Positions 1 to 9,172 are shown, counted from the stretch's first letter. The stretch: DNA of 64,000 nucleotides from Candidatus Krumholzibacteriota bacterium (GCA_034520215.1 JAXHNR010000001.1:124001-188000); one strand, 5' to 3'. A program made the numbers and translations. Notes: a model not told the origin generated them from the sequence alone.

Positions 1-504
1 GCTGTCAATCGCGCGGGTAAGATATTGGCTTTTACTCTTTTTGCAGCTGTCGGGGCGCAGTTTGCTGTTCGCCTTCCCTTTACACCTGTGCCGGTTACCA
101 TGCAGACGCTTTTTGTAGTTATGGCCGGAGTCGTGCTCGGCCCGCGTGATGGCTTCTACGCCATGCTTTCATACCTTGCCCTGGGTATTTCAGGGGCGCC
201 TGTCTTTGCCGGGCTTACTTTCGGTCCGGCCGTTTTGTTCGGACCCACGGGGGGTTATCTGATGGCGTTTCCCGCCGCGGCCTTCCTGGCCGGATATCTG
301 CCTGAGATTGCCGGAGGAAATACGGCGGCGAGGGCTTTAGGTATTATTTCAGGTTTGGCGCTCATACTGCTCTCAGGAGCTGCTTATCTCTGTCTTATAA
401 CCGGCTTATCCATTGCTGATGCTCTCATGCTGGCTGTTATTCCGTTTATTATTGCTGAAATCGCCAAATTTCTGGCAGCTGTCTTTATAGCCGGCAGGAT
501 ATAA
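1..504 (+). CDS. bioY: Biotin transporter BioY, 5' end outside window
   Basis: This is the substrate-binding S component of an ECF-type biotin importer in the inner membrane. The reading frame is open from base 1, so the true start lies left of the window. A TTG at 25 is inside the frame and is unlikely to be the start. About 167 residues are visible, against roughly 190 in the family. Recognisable BioY motifs are PFTPVPVTMQTL near residues 27-38 and FGPTGGYLMAF near residue 80, followed by further hydrophobic helices. The ATPase and EcfT partners are not seen here; BioY proteins are often encoded alone and use shared energising subunits. The gene is convergent with the symporter gene, with about 60 bp between their stops. 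Confidence 0.9.
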   Translation, partial: AVNRAGKILAFTLFAAVGAQFAVRLPFTPVPVTMQTLFVVMAGVVLGPRDGFYAMLSYLALGISGAPVFAGLTFGPAVLFGPTGGYLMAFPAAAFLAGYLPEIAGGNTAARALGIISGLALILLSGAAYLCLITGLSIADALMLAVIPFIIAEIAKFLAAVFIAGRI

Positions 505-565
505 TAAAGGGATAATAAATACATAGATGATCTATTTCCGCCGGAACTCCTTGCTTGAGCGGATC

Positions 566-2047
566 TTAATCCGGAGTCCTTTCCGCCTCGACAGAGTCTT
601 TTTCTTTCAGGACGAAACTGGCTGTTACAGCCACAACAGACGCGACGGCGAATGTCATAAACCTCGAGGTTATAACCTCTTCCATTCCCGTGCTTATCCA
701 TATAATTGTAAATAACATGCCTGTAACGATTGTAACAAGAGCGGCTCTTCCGTGAAATCTCTTCCAGAATAATGTGAGCAGTATCACAACGGAAAATGTA
801 CCGCCTATTCCGGCCCACACGTATCCTACGAGAGTATAAATCAGATTTGACGGTGAGAGATAAGCCGCGGCGAGAGCGATAACCGCGAGAACAGCTGTTG
901 CTATTCTTGAGTGAATAAGCCCTTTTATATCGGTTTTGCCTCTGGCTTTAAGTGCCGGCTTTATTATGTTTTCTGAAAGTTCTGTTGATGAAAGTATAAG
1001 GAGTGAATCAGCGGTTGATATCATTGCCGCTATAGCTCCGGTGATAAGAACAGAGGCTATCGCGGGCGGAAAGATCTTGAGCATTACAGCGGGCATTACA
1101 TATTCCTGATCTTCAAGGCCCGTTGGGCCGAAGAAGCATATCCCCAGCCAGCCGATAGAAAGAGCTCCTAAATAGGCAAGTACAGTCCAGATAATACCCA
1201 CCGCGCATCCCCGCTTGGCTTGACTGCTATCCTTTATAGCCATAAAGCGCATGCTCAATTGCGGCTGCCCGCCAAGATATCCGAAGAACCATGAAAGTCC
1301 GCCCATTATCACTACTCCGGCGGCAAATCCCGAAGCTGCGCCGGTCATAGAGCTGTAATCTGTTCCGGCTTTGGAAAGGGCTATCGGGATGGATTGAGCG
1401 AAGAGGTCGGGATTAGAGCTGACGGCGATTATTCCGAAAATGGGGCCTGCAACTAGAGCGGTAATCATCACAATGGCCTGGACAGCGTCAGTATAAACCA
1501 CGCTCCTGAATCCTCCGTATATCGTATATGGAACTATGATAATAGCTGTTAACAGCATTCCGAGTTTGGGATCTATTTCGAACATAGTATGAAGTGTTTT
1601 ACCTCCGCCCAGAAATTGCGCGCCGATATAGAAGAAAAAGAAGAAGACGATCGTCAGGCTCGCGACCGCGCGGATTGACTTTTCAGAAGCGCTGTGCTTT
1701 CTGGCTATATATCCGACAAATGTGTTAACATCGTACTTTTCGGCTTCATCGCGCAGTCTTACAGCTATAGCAAGCCAGCAGACAATTATCCCAGCTACGC
1801 AACCCAGGGCGGTCCATATTCCTGTCAGCCCGGTAGCGTAAGCCAGTCCCGGGAGGCCGAGGAGCGCCCAGGAGGATTCCCCGGTCGCGCGTTCAGAAAG
1901 AGCCGCAATCCATCCGGGAAGATTCCTTCCGGCAATAGCGTAGTCCGAGGTGGTTTTTACTTTTCTGCCCTGATACAATCCCCAGAGTATCAGCAGGAGA
2001 AGATAACCTATCATCACAAAGAGTATTTGCTGTGTGTTACTTTCCAT
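566..2047 (-). CDS. Sodium:solute symporter, PutP (proline)-like
   Basis: A secondary transporter of the SSS family that couples sodium entry to uptake of a small solute, plausibly proline. The protein is 493 residues, close to E. coli PutP (about 500). Near the N-terminus is a PutP-like segment: GRNLPGWIAALSERATGES, then SWALLGLPGLAYATG. Many hydrophobic helices follow and the C-terminus is short and charged. The start at 2047 is preferred over an upstream ATG at 2152, because AGAGGA lies a few bases before it and the extra 35 residues look non-coding. The substrate is inferred only from resemblance to PutP. Confidence 0.85.
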   Translation of the reverse strand: MESNTQQILFVMIGYLLLLILWGLYQGRKVKTTSDYAIAGRNLPGWIAALSERATGESSWALLGLPGLAYATGLTGIWTALGCVAGIIVCWLAIAVRLRDEAEKYDVNTFVGYIARKHSASEKSIRAVASLTIVFFFFFYIGAQFLGGGKTLHTMFEIDPKLGMLLTAIIIVPYTIYGGFRSVVYTDAVQAIVMITALVAGPIFGIIAVSSNPDLFAQSIPIALSKAGTDYSSMTGAASGFAAGVVIMGGLSWFFGYLGGQPQLSMRFMAIKDSSQAKRGCAVGIIWTVLAYLGALSIGWLGICFFGPTGLEDQEYVMPAVMLKIFPPAIASVLITGAIAAMISTADSLLILSSTELSENIIKPALKARGKTDIKGLIHSRIATAVLAVIALAAAYLSPSNLIYTLVGYVWAGIGGTFSVVILLTLFWKRFHGRAALVTIVTGMLFTIIWISTGMEEVITSRFMTFAVASVVAVTASFVLKEKDSVEAERTPD

Positions 2048-2161
2048 TGCTTTTCCTCTCCGCCAGGATTTCTTGATTGGATATTCTAAAACAGGATGAG
2101 AGGTTATGTCAAACGGAAGAAGAGAAATTGGAGTTCCCCCGATTTTTAACATTCCTTTGTA

Positions 2162-2320
2162 TATCCGGCTATTGGTATTTCAAAACCCTCTCGGAAGACG
2201 AGCGGGCATGGTTTTCCCATTTCCTTTAGGGAAATGGGAAAGAGCGAGTCTGAGAGCGGGAGACGCTATTTCCTCGCAGGGGAAATAGACGGCGTTTTTG
2301 ACAATACCAATAGCCGGATA
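2162..2320. repeat. Palindromic element with 18-bp terminal inverted repeats
   Basis: The ends 2162-2179 and 2303-2320 are a perfect 18-bp inverted repeat (tatccggctattggtatt and its complement). Inside are two further hairpins: 12-bp arms at 2213-2224 and 2230-2241, and 8-bp arms at 2266-2273 and 2281-2288. A degenerate version of the right end occurs at about 2480-2505. There is no coding potential and no convincing target duplication. It resembles a MITE or a repetitive extragenic palindrome; which of these is not decided by the sequence. Confidence 0.6.
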
Positions 2321-2490
2321 GAAACTAAATGTCAATTCCACTTATCATTATGGGTAATTACTTGATAGTTATGCCATTACTAAAATATTGCCCTGATTTT
2401 TGGGGAATGTCCTGGAAGAAGAGAAAGACTTAAAGCTGATAAAAAGTAATCTTTGTTCCCGTGAAACAGGCCGGGTCTTTGGCAATATTA

Positions 2491-2512
2491 ATGACCGGGT
2501 AAAAACGGTCTT
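2491..2512 (+). other. Small hairpin between symporter and TolB-like gene
   Basis: GACCG and CGGTC arms flank an A-rich loop and are followed by TTTT on the plus strand. It lies just downstream of the stop of the 2549-5398 gene (minus strand). It could act as a weak terminator in either direction, but no plus-strand gene ends here. Confidence 0.3.
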
Positions 2513-2548
2513 TTAATAGCTGTTTCATCTTTTTCCATTCAGCATGGT

Positions 2549-5398
2549 CTAATTTACTGAGAGGATAAGGTCGAAACGTGTTTTGTCATTGTCAATACAA
2601 TATGAGCAGCGAAGACCTGTTCTGATCCTCATATGTTTATTGCTCAAAAGAAAGCTTTCCAGAGGCAGTTCTATTCCGAAAGAACGGTATAAGAGTCTTT
2701 TCTCGTTGTCTTCTGTGAGTCCGTAGTCAAAGAAAAAACTGCCGTTAATTCTTTTGATGTAGAGGACCTTCCATATTGATAGATTTGTGTTCATAAGGGG
2801 GAAGGTGTAGTTGGCGGAAAACCTGTAGAAATTGTCAAGAATCCTCTCGTCACTCTCTATATATCCGCGGGGGAAGAAAACACTATTACTCCATCTGTAC
2901 GTGTTGCTAAGCTTTTGTTCTTCAAGAGCCCCCTCGAAATGAAAGCTGTCGTGATCGAAAAGCCCCGGCAGAAATATTGTCGACCTTAAATTCAGCTTGT
3001 TACCCCGGTAGCTGCTTCCCACAGTGTGATTCAAAGAGACGATCAGGTTCTGCGCGAAGGAAGGATAGATGTCGTGAGGAGACTTCTGCTTTGAACGTGA
3101 AAAGAGAATATAATGATAGAGAGATTCAACCGAGTAGTCATAGTTTTCTGAATAATCGTATAATGAACGGTCTGAGATTTCTCTGTGTTCGGCGAATGAG
3201 CCGAAGCGAAGATGCCGGTAGTAAGTACCCCGGGACAGGTTCAGAGGAAAATAGACTCCGATTCTCCCTTCCGTTTCTTTCCATGTTCGAAAGTCATCTG
3301 AGTGTTCCAGAGGATCCGCTCTCTTTCCGTATTTACCCCCTATGCTGAACACGGGAAAACGGCCGGCGTAATCTAAGTTCAGGCTTATTGAGCCGGCATT
3401 CTTTCTGTAGTTATACCTGCACCCCAGAAGGGTTTGTGTTGTAAGCAGTACATCGTTAGAGAGCAGATTGAAAAATATATCTTCATTAGTCGTGTCGATA
3501 GATGGAATCAAGCTGTGGAAATTGAATGTGTGAAGAAGCGGATTGTATTTGCTGACCTTGTATTTCCGTTCTTCCGTCCTCTTTTTCTTACCGCCGGTGA
3601 CAGATTTACTTATCGGTTTAAAGTAGCTTGATCTTCTGATCTTAACTTCATCGAGTGATTTCCATTTCGAAGGAGCCAGAGGGGAACTTACGATTTCATA
3701 ACCCTTCGGGGTGTAGTCGCTGAAGTAGAGTTCTTTTTGATTCCCAGAAACTTCCGGGAAAAAGGCTCCATATGGTCTGGAAGTAACTTGAAATCTCTCC
3801 CCGGACTTAATTTCAACGGCATAGATATTGTTTATCCCCGAGTAGTCCGATTCATAGAGAATGTAACTTCTGTAAAAACAGGGTGATTTAATATGCTCTC
3901 CGGCGGTCGGCGGGATTATTGTCTTGATTATCCGCTTTTCGAGGTCGAATATTTTAAGAGAACTGCCTCTGTCTGTAAGATCGGTAAACGCGATTTTGGT
4001 TCCGCCGGTCGACCACGCCGGATCGAAAATGAATTCATTGGCGGGGACCCTATAAGATACTTCTGTTTCTCCCGTTAGCGTATCAATGATCTTTAAAAAG
4101 CACTTCCTTTCGGGCGTGAATTCAACTCCGGCTATCCGGCTGCCGTCAGCAGATAGAGCGCAGCTGGTGAATTTACCCTTTTGTGTGATCTGCTCTGTCT
4201 TTCCTCTGGCTGTATCCATAATAACTATGTCGGAATAGTTTCTGTACCTCCATCTTATATCAGGTGTTACAGTAAGCCAGGACAGCTTTCCTCCACCGGC
4301 GGATATTGACCTTTCATTGCTCATGAGAGGACGGTATGAAGAATTGTAGGGAAGCTCTCTTATGAATTTTTCTTTACCTGAAGGTGAAAAACGGACTACA
4401 GCGCAGTTATTGTCCGGGTCGGTTTTAATGGAGAGAATTCCGTTTTTAGTATATTGCGGACACAGATAGTGAGTCCACGGCTCCCGGCAGGGAGGACTTA
4501 TTCTTTTAACCGGAGTGAACGCGAGGTCCGATTGTTGTTCTTCCCACATCACTTTTACTTCATCCATCGTGTCTTTATAGAGCTGCCTGATAGACCTTCC
4601 GGTTATATCAGACAGAGATTTATCGAATGTAGGATATATGACGTATTTACCTGTTTCGCCGAGAACTCTGTCCCATACATCCGCGCCGTATTCCCTGCAG
4701 GCGCGTGTTGTCATAAGATATCCGAGTTTGTAGGGGTCCGAGAAAATATACGGGTCGTCGTATGAACCGAGATAGTTTTCCTCGTAAGAAAGGCGCTTGC
4801 CGGAGAGTTCCTGGGCGCGCAGCCAAAGATCGAAAAAGGGAAGTCTGCCCCGCCCGCCGTTTGTAAAAATAGTTTCGGCAAGCACAGCGTCCCCTTCACT
4901 GAACCAGACGGGTATATACAAGAAATCGAAGGTCGCGGTGCCGATATCGCCGAGACCTAGAGACCATAATCTCTTGCCGGGCCCTGAACCCAGTTTTCTG
5001 TTTTGTACTATGTGGCGTCCTTCGTGAGATGCGAGAGTCTTGTACCATTCCGTGGCCGGAAAAGATGAAGGTGTGCTGTACCAGTGTGACATCAACGGAG
5101 CATAATTTACGTAGCCGTTTGAATCTGTTGACTGATTAATAAGCACTATCGGCACCGAACTGTATTCTGATTTCATTGTGAGATTATGGAGGCGGGCGAA
5201 GTGCTCCATCAGATTCGCTACGCGCTGCGCGTCCGCCTCTATCTCCGCTGGAAATATTATCTCAAAGTGTTCTGTCTTTATCTCTTTCCATTCTACTTCC
5301 GGCGGGGATTGCCCAAAGCCTCTGTCTGAACAAAAGAGAAGGAAGATCAGTATAATAACCGGAAGAATGGATCTTTTTATTCTTTTATCAGGTATCAT
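2549..5398 (-). CDS. Secreted protein: gluzincin-like peptidase, TolB-like propeller, outer-membrane barrel
   Basis: A 949-residue exported protein. Residues 1-30 form a signal peptide. Residues 35-190 resemble the peptidase-MA (gluzincin) fold, with HEGRH at 125-129 fitting the zinc motif HExxH and WFSEGDA around E168 supplying a possible third ligand. The middle (about 290-590) has repeated PD40/WD40-like strands of TolB type (for example GKLSW, ADGSRIAGVEF, TKIAFTDL). The last 350 residues alternate polar and aromatic positions and suggest an outer-membrane beta-barrel. It is monocistronic. Substrate and activity are unknown; the peptidase call rests on motif geometry only. Confidence 0.65.
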   Translation of the reverse strand: MIPDKRIKRSILPVIILIFLLFCSDRGFGQSPPEVEWKEIKTEHFEIIFPAEIEADAQRVANLMEHFARLHNLTMKSEYSSVPIVLINQSTDSNGYVNYAPLMSHWYSTPSSFPATEWYKTLASHEGRHIVQNRKLGSGPGKRLWSLGLGDIGTATFDFLYIPVWFSEGDAVLAETIFTNGGRGRLPFFDLWLRAQELSGKRLSYEENYLGSYDDPYIFSDPYKLGYLMTTRACREYGADVWDRVLGETGKYVIYPTFDKSLSDITGRSIRQLYKDTMDEVKVMWEEQQSDLAFTPVKRISPPCREPWTHYLCPQYTKNGILSIKTDPDNNCAVVRFSPSGKEKFIRELPYNSSYRPLMSNERSISAGGGKLSWLTVTPDIRWRYRNYSDIVIMDTARGKTEQITQKGKFTSCALSADGSRIAGVEFTPERKCFLKIIDTLTGETEVSYRVPANEFIFDPAWSTGGTKIAFTDLTDRGSSLKIFDLEKRIIKTIIPPTAGEHIKSPCFYRSYILYESDYSGINNIYAVEIKSGERFQVTSRPYGAFFPEVSGNQKELYFSDYTPKGYEIVSSPLAPSKWKSLDEVKIRRSSYFKPISKSVTGGKKKRTEERKYKVSKYNPLLHTFNFHSLIPSIDTTNEDIFFNLLSNDVLLTTQTLLGCRYNYRKNAGSISLNLDYAGRFPVFSIGGKYGKRADPLEHSDDFRTWKETEGRIGVYFPLNLSRGTYYRHLRFGSFAEHREISDRSLYDYSENYDYSVESLYHYILFSRSKQKSPHDIYPSFAQNLIVSLNHTVGSSYRGNKLNLRSTIFLPGLFDHDSFHFEGALEEQKLSNTYRWSNSVFFPRGYIESDERILDNFYRFSANYTFPLMNTNLSIWKVLYIKRINGSFFFDYGLTEDNEKRLLYRSFGIELPLESFLLSNKHMRIRTGLRCSYCIDNDKTRFDLILSVN

Positions 5399-5987
5399 GA
5401 TATGGTTTTCTCTTTAAGCAGATCATTTCTGAAGATAGTAGACGATTTATCGCGTAAATCCAAACAGAATGTTCATTTGAAACTCCATCTGACCATTCTG
5501 TAAATGATGATCAGCAATTCTGCTGCCAATGTTCCGCCTTGTTTAATTAAGCGCGGAAGGTTACTCGAGCAAAAATTGAACGATTTTGTACATAAAAACC
5601 CCCCGGATGAGTTAACCTCTTGGTATAAAAACAAATTCCTCTATAACAGCATAATTGCTGTAAGGACTTTTAAATCAAAATAACTGGAACGCTCTTGATT
5701 GTCTTTTATTAGTATGGTATAAATTTGCTCGGCAGGGGAGAAGATATGGGTTTTGTACGGAAACTGTATAAGAACTTATTTATTTTATTAAAGTTGAATA
5801 AGCACCTTACTTAAAAGGAGATATTGAAAAAATATTCAAAGATAATATGTTGACAAGATAATCAAATATTAGTTTATGAGGAAACCGGATATACAATGAT
5901 GGCGCGGACGCTTCGCGATTTAAAGAATGAATGGAGAATATTTAAATGAGATTTTGATAGCTGGAGGCGCTGTAGCGCCGCGCCATC
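5399..5987. other. Intergenic, AT-rich, with a truncated leader-like ORF
   Basis: There is no intact gene. At 5824-5853 a TTG start follows AAGGAG and reads MKKYSKIIC before a stop, which looks like the first residues of an exported protein whose remainder is lost. A short GC hairpin (ggcgc/gcgcc) lies at about 5966-5979, just before the mazEF cassette begins. Confidence 0.4.
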
Positions 5988-5991
5988 GGGC

Positions 5992-6020
5992 TTGACAATC
6001 TGTGGCTTAGTTAGTACAAT
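5992..6020 (+). promoter_or_regulatory. Sigma70-type promoter of mazEF copy 1
   Basis: TTGACA at 5992-5997 and TACAAT at 6015-6020 with a 17-bp spacer. It lies 22 bp before the mazE start and is repeated exactly in copy 2. The -35 box sits at the very edge of the repeated cassette. Confidence 0.8.
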
Positions 6021-6042
6021 GTAATTACAGGAGGTGACATAT

Positions 6043-6300
6043 ATGAAGTCTAAGATTGTCAAGATAGGCAACTCCCAAGGAATAAGGATACCAAAACCTA
6101 TTATAGAGCAGGTCGGGATAGAGCGGGATATCGAGATCATAGTTGAAGATAATCGCCTTGTTATAAGTCCGGCACAGAGGCCAAGGTCTGATTGGTTAGC
6201 GGCATTTCAGAAGATGGCAGAGCGTGGAGACGACAAGCTCCTTGATCTAGGAGAGATATCACCGACAAAATGGGATGAGGAGGAATGGGAGTGGAAGTAA
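6043..6300 (+). CDS. mazE: MazE-like AbrB-fold antitoxin, copy 1
   Basis: An 85-residue antitoxin that should bind and neutralise the MazF toxin and repress its own promoter. The N-terminal half (IVKIGNSQGIRIPKPIIEQV) is the swapped-hairpin AbrB/MazE DNA-binding fold. The acidic, tryptophan-rich tail (ending EEEWEWK) is typical of the toxin-binding arm. ATG 6043 is chosen because AGGAGGT lies 8 bases upstream; a GTG at 6034 overlaps that site. It overlaps the toxin gene by 16 bp. Copy 2 at 30321 differs by only a few residues. Confidence 0.9.
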   Translation: MKSKIVKIGNSQGIRIPKPIIEQVGIERDIEIIVEDNRLVISPAQRPRSDWLAAFQKMAERGDDKLLDLGEISPTKWDEEEWEWK

Positions 6301-6614
6301 ATAGATTTGAGGTTTACCTGGTAAATCTGGATCCAACTGCTGGAAGTGAGATTAAGAAGACACGTCCGTGCTTGATTATTTCGCCCGACGAGATGAATCA
6401 TAGTATTAGGACAGTTATTGTTGCTCCGCTTACTACAAAGGGCAGACCATATCCTACAAGGGTGTTATGCAAGTTTAAGGGTAAAAGCGGGCAAGTTGTT
6501 TTAGATCAAATCCGTACAATTGACAAGGAGAGACTGTTAAAGAAATTGGGGCGTTTAGATAAACGATCAGCATATGCAGTTCTGTCTGTACTTGCTGAGA
6601 TATTTGCGCCCTAA
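6285..6614 (+). CDS. mazF: MazF/PemK-family mRNA interferase toxin, copy 1
   Basis: A 109-residue sequence-specific endoribonuclease toxin of the MazF/PemK family, which cleaves mRNA and stops growth when the antitoxin is lost. Family motifs are the start RFEVYLVNLDPTAGSEIKKT, then RPCLIISPDEMN and VIVAPLTT, and a late strand with VVLDQIRTIDKERL. It starts inside the end of mazE with GAGGAGGA just before its ATG, so translation is coupled. The stop codon TAA overlaps the first bases of the attC-like site, a compact layout typical of integron cassettes. Confidence 0.93.
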   Translation: MGVEVNRFEVYLVNLDPTAGSEIKKTRPCLIISPDEMNHSIRTVIVAPLTTKGRPYPTRVLCKFKGKSGQVVLDQIRTIDKERLLKKLGRLDKRSAYAVLSVLAEIFAP

Positions 6615-6742
6615 CTGCATAATGCAGCTGACGGTCCGTCCTGTCACGGCTCTGGCAGGGGTTGCGGCAGGCCGGCACCGGCTCGGCTTTTCGGTCAGAG
6701 ACGCGCCGGGCCATCCCGCAGCTGATGCGAGGGATGTTATAT
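6612..6742 (+). other. attC-like recombination site 1 (integron cassette end)
   Basis: The site begins at the mazF stop with TAAC (R''-like) and an 8-base spacer. Next come GCAGCTG, an extra A, and CGG (L''-like), a variable GC-rich part, CCCGCAGCTG (L'-like), a spacer and GTTATAT (R'-like). CAGCTG-CGG can pair with CCG-CAGCTG leaving the A unpaired, as the extrahelical base in attC. The 5' half matches the sites at 30890 and 31759; the right core GTTATAT fits GTTRRRY poorly. Length is about 131 bp, within the attC range. Confidence 0.55.
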
Positions 6743-6793
6743 GCAAGACAAACAGCTGGCGATTATGGATTTTGTGTAAAATAGGAGGTTAAA

Positions 6794-7000
6794 ATGTTTC
6801 ATGGAATGTACGGATACGGCTGGGGATGGATAATAGGCATTATTTTTTTTATAGCTGTAATCTGGATTATTGTAAGAATGGTAAGCCAGAACAATCAGTT
6901 ACGGGGTAATAACAAAACTCCCCTTGACATTTTAAAGGAAAGATATGCCAAAGGGGAAATAGATAAACAAGAGTTCGAAGAACGAAAAAAAGATTTATAA
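6794..7000 (+). CDS. Small membrane protein with SHOCT domain
   Basis: A 68-residue protein. It has a short Gly/Trp/Tyr-rich start, one transmembrane helix (about residues 11-29) and a cytoplasmic SHOCT-like tail (PLDILKERYAKGEIDKQEFE). AGGAGG precedes the start. It lies 12 bp before the copper ATPase gene, and small SHOCT proteins commonly accompany heavy-metal efflux genes. Its direct role is unknown. The start lies 51 bp after the right core of the attC-like site. Confidence 0.85.
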   Translation: MFHGMYGYGWGWIIGIIFFIAVIWIIVRMVSQNNQLRGNNKTPLDILKERYAKGEIDKQEFEERKKDL

Positions 7001-7012
7001 AAAGGCTATGAC

Positions 7013-9031
7013 ATGAAAAATCATTCAGAACATAATCACAATGACCATAAACATCATGAGCATCGCTCTCACGATCATTCCGGCCATCATGCCATGATGA
7101 TTAAAGATTTCCGAAAGCGGTTTTGGATTTCACTTTTGGTTACCCTGCCAATTTTGATACTTTCTCCCATGATACAGAACATTCTGGGATATATTATCAG
7201 TTTTGGTTATTCAGACTATGTGCTTTTTGCGTTATCGGCATTTGTTTATTTCTATGGGGGGTGGCCGTTCCTTACCGGTTTGGTTGTTGAACTGAAAAAG
7301 AAACAACCTGGAATGATGACTCTCATTGCCGTTGCCATAACTGTTGCTTTTGGTTACAGCTCAGCCACTACGTTTGGTTTGGAAGGTAAGAAATTCTTCT
7401 GGGAACTGGCAACTTTAATCGATATTATGCTCCTGGGGCACTGGATTGAAATGAAATCCGTTATGGGTGCCTCCCTTTCCTTGCAAAAACTAGTGGAGAT
7501 GATGCCCGACGAAGCGCATTTGGTAAAAGACGGAGATACCAAAGATGTAAAAGTTGGGGAATTAGAAAAAGGTGATTTGGTGTTGGTGCGCCCCGGCGAA
7601 AAAATACCGGTGGATGGCATTATTACAGAGGGAGAAAGTTCCGTAAATGAATCAATGGTGACAGGGGAATCAAAACCGGTAAAAAAAGGCAAAGATAAAA
7701 AAGTCATTGGCGGAACAATCAACGGAAACGGTTCACTAAAAGTACAAGTACAACAAGTTGGCGAGGAAGCTTATCTGAGCAAGGTCATTGGTATGGTAAG
7801 AGAGGCTCAGGAAAAAAAATCAAAAACACAGCACCTTGCTGACAGAATTGCCTTTTGGTTAACCATTACCTCACTCACTGTGGGATTCGGTACACTTACT
7901 GTCTGGTTAATTATAGGTAAGCCATTTGTTTTTGCCCTTGAACGTATGGCCAGTGTAATGGTCATCACATGTCCCCATGCATTGGGGCTGGCCGTACCAT
8001 TAGTCGTGGCTATATCAACATCTGTTTCTGCACAAAAAGGCTTGCTGATTAGAAATCGCACAGCCTTTGAAAATTCCAGAAAAATAAACCTGCTGGTATT
8101 CGATAAAACAGGCACCCTTACCAAGGGCAATTTTGTGGTAACCCGTTTCGGTTCATTGGTTAGCAATTATGAAGATAAGGAAATTCTGCGCATTGCAGGT
8201 GCACTGGAAGCCAAATCAGAACACCCCCTGGCTGCAGGTATCATGGATAAAATAAAAGATGAAAACATTAAAGTGCCCGATGCGGAAAACTTCACTGCCA
8301 TCACCGGTAAAGGCATTGAGGCTGATGTTGAAAACAAAAAAGTGAAGGTGGTAAGCCCAAGATACATCAAGGAACAAAACATGGATATACCCGAAAAAGC
8401 TTACAAAAGCGAACAGGAAACTGTTGTTTTTCTGATAATTGATGAAGAATTGGCTGGTTTTATTGCCATGGCAGACGAAATTCGGCCGGAATCGTATGAG
8501 GCGATAAAAACATTGAAAAACAATGGCCTTAAAGTGTATATGATCACGGGCGACAATGAAAAAGTGGCCAAAAGCGTGAGCGATGAATTGGGGCTTGATG
8601 GATATTTTGCCGGAATATTGCCTGACCAGAAGCTTGAAAAAATAAAAGAATTTCAAAAAACCGGAAAGTTTGTTGCCATGACAGGTGACGGCATTAACGA
8701 TGCCCCCGCACTGGCAACCGCCGATGTGGGCATTGCTGTGGGCTCAGGCACTGATATTGCCGCAGAAACAGCGGATATTATCCTGGTAAACAGCAACCCG
8801 AAAGATATTGCTTCGTTGGTAATTTTCGGAAAAGAAACCTACAAAAAAATGATACAGAACTTTGTCTGGGCAACTGGTTATAACGTGATTGCCATTCCGT
8901 TAGCCGCTGGAGTTCTGTATAGTAAAGGCATATTAATCAATCCAGCTATGGGTGCGGTATTAATGAGCTTGAGTACGGTTATTGTGGCTATCAATGCACA
9001 ATTGTTAAAAAGAAAAATGAGCATAAATTAA
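7013..9031 (+). CDS. copB: Heavy-metal P-type ATPase, CopB type
   Basis: A 672-residue P1B-type ATPase that exports copper (probably Cu+ or Cu2+) across the inner membrane. The N-terminus is a histidine-rich metal-binding stretch (repeated HNDH/HEH within residues 1-25) rather than a CxxC domain. The membrane motif is CPH (TCPHALG, about residue 319), which marks the CopB/P1B-3 subgroup. The phosphorylation site DKTGT is near residue 364, and the hinge [11 protein letters not shown] near 556. The AT-rich codon use resembles Bacteroidetes genes and differs from the cyclic-di-GMP genes to the right, so transfer is likely. Confidence 0.93.
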   Translation: MKNHSEHNHNDHKHHEHRSHDHSGHHAMMIKDFRKRFWISLLVTLPILILSPMIQNILGYIISFGYSDYVLFALSAFVYFYGGWPFLTGLVVELKKKQPGMMTLIAVAITVAFGYSSATTFGLEGKKFFWELATLIDIMLLGHWIEMKSVMGASLSLQKLVEMMPDEAHLVKDGDTKDVKVGELEKGDLVLVRPGEKIPVDGIITEGESSVNESMVTGESKPVKKGKDKKVIGGTINGNGSLKVQVQQVGEEAYLSKVIGMVREAQEKKSKTQHLADRIAFWLTITSLTVGFGTLTVWLIIGKPFVFALERMASVMVITCPHALGLAVPLVVAISTSVSAQKGLLIRNRTAFENSRKINLLVFDKTGTLTKGNFVVTRFGSLVSNYEDKEILRIAGALEAKSEHPLAAGIMDKIKDENIKVPDAENFTAITGKGIEADVENKKVKVVSPRYIKEQNMDIPEKAYKSEQETVVFLIIDEELAGFIAMADEIRPESYEAIKTLKNNGLKVYMITGDNEKVAKSVSDELGLDGYFAGILPDQKLEKIKEFQKTGKFVAMTGDGINDAPALATADVGIAVGSGTDIAAETADIILVNSNPKDIASLVIFGKETYKKMIQNFVWATGYNVIAIPLAAGVLYSKGILINPAMGAVLMSLSTVIVAINAQLLKRKMSIN

Positions 9032-9045
9032 TAAGGGAGTATGTT

Positions 9046-9105
9046 ATGAAGTATTATAAAGTGGACATACGTGCTCCTTTCTTAAAGGTACCCAAACCCA
9101 AATGA
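9046..9105 (+). pseudogene. Truncated gene start after copB
   Basis: After GGGAG, an ATG at 9046 opens a 19-codon frame (MKYYKVDIRAPFLKVPKPK) that stops at 9103-9105, 15 bp after copB. It looks like the first codons of a third gene of the copper operon whose remainder was deleted. The family cannot be told from so little sequence. Confidence 0.4.
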
Positions 9106-9172
9106 ATCAGCGTCATTGCTTTTTTCTCCTTATTATAGTGGCTGTGTAAAATTTTTATGAATTCCGGCCAAA

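Larger units (their letters stand above)
5988..6660 (+). repeat. 673-bp direct repeat, copy 1 (mazEF cassette)
   Basis: This block recurs at 30266-30938 in the same orientation, without length changes and with only a handful of substitutions. It starts just before the -35 hexamer of the mazE promoter and ends inside the attC-like site behind mazF. Sequences outside it are unrelated in the two places. Confidence 0.95.

Noticed and set aside
5966-5990. gcgccatcggg shared between the left flank of mazEF copy 1 and the centre of attC-like site 2
   Set aside because: Only 11 bases match and flanks are unrelated; it could be chance in GC-rich sequence.
6043-6614. mazEF copies as part of a transposon
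   Set aside because: No transposase, no terminal inverted repeats and no target duplication flank either copy; a cassette model fits the boundaries better.
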